Positions 6,183 through 8,099 of a stretch of DNA of 8,099 bases are shown piece after piece. Below the pieces are notes generated by a model. It was not told where the DNA came from. It saw only the letters and a list, made by a program, of their open reading frames with translations, and did not search any database. The DNA comes from Candidatus Zixiibacteriota bacterium (lineage in GTDB: Bacteria > Zixibacteria > MSB-5A5 > GN15 > PGXB01): NCBI GenBank assembly GCA_030591405.1, contig JAUVBC010000091.1:1-8099 (forward strand). Reading direction: 5' to 3'. The position numbers and the translations under genes were made by a program. The first letter of the stretch is position 1; each line of letters opens with the position of its first letter.

Positions 6183-7512
6183 CAGTCTTATCCTTTCCGA
6201 ATTCGCCTGATGGAACCTTACGAAAGATAAACAGACCAACCGCCATAATCAAGACCAATGACAAAACTCCGATACGATACGGCAGTTTAACAGAAGATTC
6301 GACTGATAGATTTAAAAATGTTGACAAAAACTCTCCAGCTGGGCGGGCCGGATTAAAAACAAAAACCAGAACATCCCAGATAACCGGACCTACAACCGCT
6401 GCCGATCTTCCCGATAATGAGTAAAGCCCAAAAAACCGCCCCAGCTCATGGCGCGGCACCATCTCGGCCAGTAGCGGGCGGGACAATGTCCAAAGACCAC
6501 CCAACAGGATCCCTATCAATGAACCAAGCAGATAAATAATGATCCGATTTTCAGCGAAAGCAAAGATTGTTAATGAAAATATCCATCCCCAGATCACATA
6601 CGACATAAATCTTTTGAGATTCATTTTTGCCGAGAATTTACCAATCAGATATGAACCGATCATTGCCGAAAGCGTCGATATAATCAGAAATGTATTGATA
6701 TCGGAATCGGAGAGACCAATCACCAGCGATGAAAATATACCAATATTTAATATCACCGTCGCAACCGAATCTTCAAAAAAATAATCGGCAATCAGAAATC
6801 GCAAAACGCCCGGATATTTTTTCGTGTCTTTGATACCTTCCCAGACATCTCTGTAAGCTTTCTTGATACCACCCGTTTTTTTCTTGGAGACTATTTTAGT
6901 TTCTTTTACGGTCAGAAACAATGGAAGTGAAAACAGGAAAAATAAAATCGCCGATGGCAAAAATGCCCCTGCTTTCCCCCATCCTTCAAGCCAGGAAATA
7001 TTTATTCCATAAATCCCACCGGTCACAAACGGTAATACCAGAATCATCCCGACTATCGAACCAAAATAACCAAGAGCAACTCCGAACCCCGAAACTATTC
7101 TCGCCTCTTTTCCATCCGAAACTGTGTAAAGAAGCGAATTATAAAAAACCAATCCGCCTTCATAAAAGAAATTGGATATCCCAAAAACTATCACAATTGC
7201 CATAATCAAACTAATTGGGATAATTGGAATCAGTCCTAAAGACAAACAGCAGGCGAATGTAAACAAAAATAGAAAAATCTTTTTTTTCTTCGATTGATCC
7301 GAGATTGCACCAAGCGCAGGCATTATCAAGCCGGCGAGAAGCATCGACACCGAATATGACAAATCATAATAAAGCCCGTCATATTGTAGATCCTCAACCA
7401 CCCATCTTTTAAAATACAGCGACAGGATATTCATTGAAAAGATAGTATTGGCAAAGTCATACAGCGACCAGCCGATAACATCAGAACGAAATATGGTTTT
7501 CGGTTTACTCAA
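6175..7512 (-). CDS. UMF1-family (Atg22-like) major facilitator transporter
   Basis: This is an inner-membrane MFS protein of 445 residues with about twelve predicted helices. Rough positions are 14-35, 52-70, 79-98, 100-118, 140-163, 183-202, 248-267, 273-292, 303-322, 324-346, 365-388 and 412-431. A basic loop (203-236) separates the two halves. Family hallmarks are GWSLYDFANTIF at 14-25, YNSLLYTVSDGKEARIVSGF at 124-143, and SRPLLAEMVP at 344-353 followed by FFGLYSLSGRSAAVVGP (360-376), the UMF1/Atg22 signature. Yeast Atg22 exports amino acids from the vacuole; bacterial UMF1 substrates are mostly unknown, so I assign none. The start is TTG, overlapping the HD-gene stop as TTGA. The next in-frame ATG (Met27) would remove the first signature, so TTG is well supported although its Shine-Dalgarno is weak. 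It overlaps the PHP gene at its 3' end. Confidence 0.9.
   Translation of the reverse strand: MSKPKTIFRSDVIGWSLYDFANTIFSMNILSLYFKRWVVEDLQYDGLYYDLSYSVSMLLAGLIMPALGAISDQSKKKKIFLFLFTFACCLSLGLIPIIPISLIMAIVIVFGISNFFYEGGLVFYNSLLYTVSDGKEARIVSGFGVALGYFGSIVGMILVLPFVTGGIYGINISWLEGWGKAGAFLPSAILFFLFSLPLFLTVKETKIVSKKKTGGIKKAYRDVWEGIKDTKKYPGVLRFLIADYFFEDSVATVILNIGIFSSLVIGLSDSDINTFLIISTLSAMIGSYLIGKFSAKMNLKRFMSYVIWGWIFSLTIFAFAENRIIIYLLGSLIGILLGGLWTLSRPLLAEMVPRHELGRFFGLYSLSGRSAAVVGPVIWDVLVFVFNPARPAGEFLSTFLNLSVESSVKLPYRIGVLSLVLIMAVGLFIFRKVPSGEFGKDKTVD
6191..6198 (-). promoter_or_regulatory. Ribosome-binding site that sets the PHP-gene start
   Basis: The minus strand reads GGAAAGGA within the last codons of the transporter gene, eight bases before TTG at 6182. 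This is why I prefer the shorter PHP protein, which still keeps the full first metal-binding motif. Confidence 0.6.
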
Positions 7513-8057
7513 AGCTCAAGAACATCCACTATTGAAAGCATACTTTCGCGAACCAGAAGTAAAAACTCATCAAGCTCAAGCCCAAAATTTGAGCAGGCTG
7601 ATATCGCCTCACGCGAGGCTCCGGCGGCGAACCGTTTTTCTTTAAAGCGGCGCAGAATAAATTCGGCATCAATATTAATAAGTTTTTTCGATGGGTGCAT
7701 CAGGGCACAAGCGACAAGAAACCCGGTTGCCGGGTCAGATGCAAAAAGCGCCCAATCCATTTTTGATTTGCACTCGGCATGTCCCGGATGACAGCGAATA
7801 GCATAGATCATCTCCTGTGGTAGATTATACTCGGTTAACCATTGTTCTGTAATAAATGAATGTTTCTCTGGATGTTTGGCCGTTTTGTCATAATCAAGAT
7901 CATGAAGCAGCCCGGTCAGTCCCCAGATATTTTTGTCTTCACCAAAATAATCGGCCAGCTTTATCATTGCTGCTTCAACTGCAAAAATATGTTTTCGCAG
8001 ATTAATATTTTTTATTTTTGATTCCATCAGCGGCAACGCTGTCTTGCGATCTATCAT
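7509..8057 (-). CDS. HD-domain metal-dependent hydrolase
   Basis: This is a 182-residue soluble HD-superfamily protein, a fold that usually cleaves phosphate esters or nucleotides with bound divalent metals. The ligand set is visible as His23, His52-Asp53 in the GLLHDLDYD segment, and Asp108 in ASDPATGFL. Additional histidines at 62, 66, 90 and 93 (RCHPGH) could complete a two-metal site. It resembles the small stand-alone HD hydrolases often annotated as HDIG proteins of unknown function. There is no partner domain such as RelA/SpoT or GGDEF, so the substrate is unknown. The ATG at 8057 has AAAGGA seven bases upstream. The stop overlaps the TTG of the UMF1 gene by four bases, making this the first visible gene of a three-gene unit. 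Confidence 0.88.
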   Translation of the reverse strand: MIDRKTALPLMESKIKNINLRKHIFAVEAAMIKLADYFGEDKNIWGLTGLLHDLDYDKTAKHPEKHSFITEQWLTEYNLPQEMIYAIRCHPGHAECKSKMDWALFASDPATGFLVACALMHPSKKLINIDAEFILRRFKEKRFAAGASREAISACSNFGLELDEFLLLVRESMLSIVDVLEL

Positions 8058-8093
8058 TTATGAATCCTTTATTTTTATGAAAAACATATTCAC

Positions 8094-8099
8094 ATTATA
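8094..8099 (-). promoter_or_regulatory. Possible -10 box ahead of the HD gene, at the window edge
   Basis: The minus strand reads TATAAT, 36 bases before the HD-gene ATG. It would place transcription start near 8087 with a leader of about 30 nt. The matching -35 region lies outside the window, and a perfect hexamer in AT-rich DNA is weak evidence on its own. Confidence 0.35.

Noticed and set aside
7721..7735. Perfect hairpin ACCCGG-TTG-CCGGGT inside the HD gene
   Set aside because: There is no T run after it in either direction, and it lies in codons for the conserved Asp108 region (DPATGF). It is most likely a coding coincidence rather than a terminator.

Overview
The window is a bacterial chromosomal segment in which every gene I can support lies on the minus strand, so transcription runs from high to low coordinates. 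Bacterial origin is suggested by Shine-Dalgarno sequences, a sigma70-type promoter, and a nuo operon that carries its own NADH-oxidising subunits (NuoE, F, G). The subunits resemble those I recall from Thermus and from Geobacter/Acidobacteria-type complex I; for example NuoB has the RLSxKMAPV stretch of Thermus Nqo6. NuoC and NuoD are separate proteins, unlike the enterobacterial NuoCD fusion. The DNA is moderately AT-rich. I cannot name the phylum from this window; an uncultured or environmental lineage is plausible.

In transcription order, the right third (8057 down to 5127) holds three tightly packed genes: an HD-domain hydrolase, a UMF1-family major facilitator and a PHP-domain (CehA/McbA-like) metallohydrolase. 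They overlap by 4 and 8 bases, and the second and third appear to start with TTG, so they probably form one translationally coupled unit. A TATAAT hexamer sits at the extreme right edge in front of the first gene.

A spacer of about 135 bp (5126-4992) follows. It holds a good promoter candidate (TTGACT, 17 bp, TATTTT), a short inverted repeat over the predicted transcription start, and a ribosome-binding site that favours an ATG start for nuoA at 4991. This is the largest gene-free stretch in the window.

The left two thirds are the nuoABCDEFG part of the respiratory complex I operon. NuoA is the first membrane subunit. NuoB, C and D form the quinone-reducing module with cluster N2. NuoE, F and the partial NuoG form the NADH-oxidising module with FMN and most of the iron-sulfur chain. 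Each junction overlaps by 1 to 10 bases, except for a 67-bp AT-rich gap between nuoB and nuoC. nuoG runs off the left edge after 214 codons; the membrane-arm genes (nuoH to nuoN) would be expected beyond it. All metal-ligand motifs I checked are intact.

I found no mobile element, CRISPR array, RNA gene or clearly novel system. The points most worth a second look are the uncharacterised HD/UMF1/PHP trio next to complex I, the nuo promoter with its palindrome, and the nuoB-nuoC gap.
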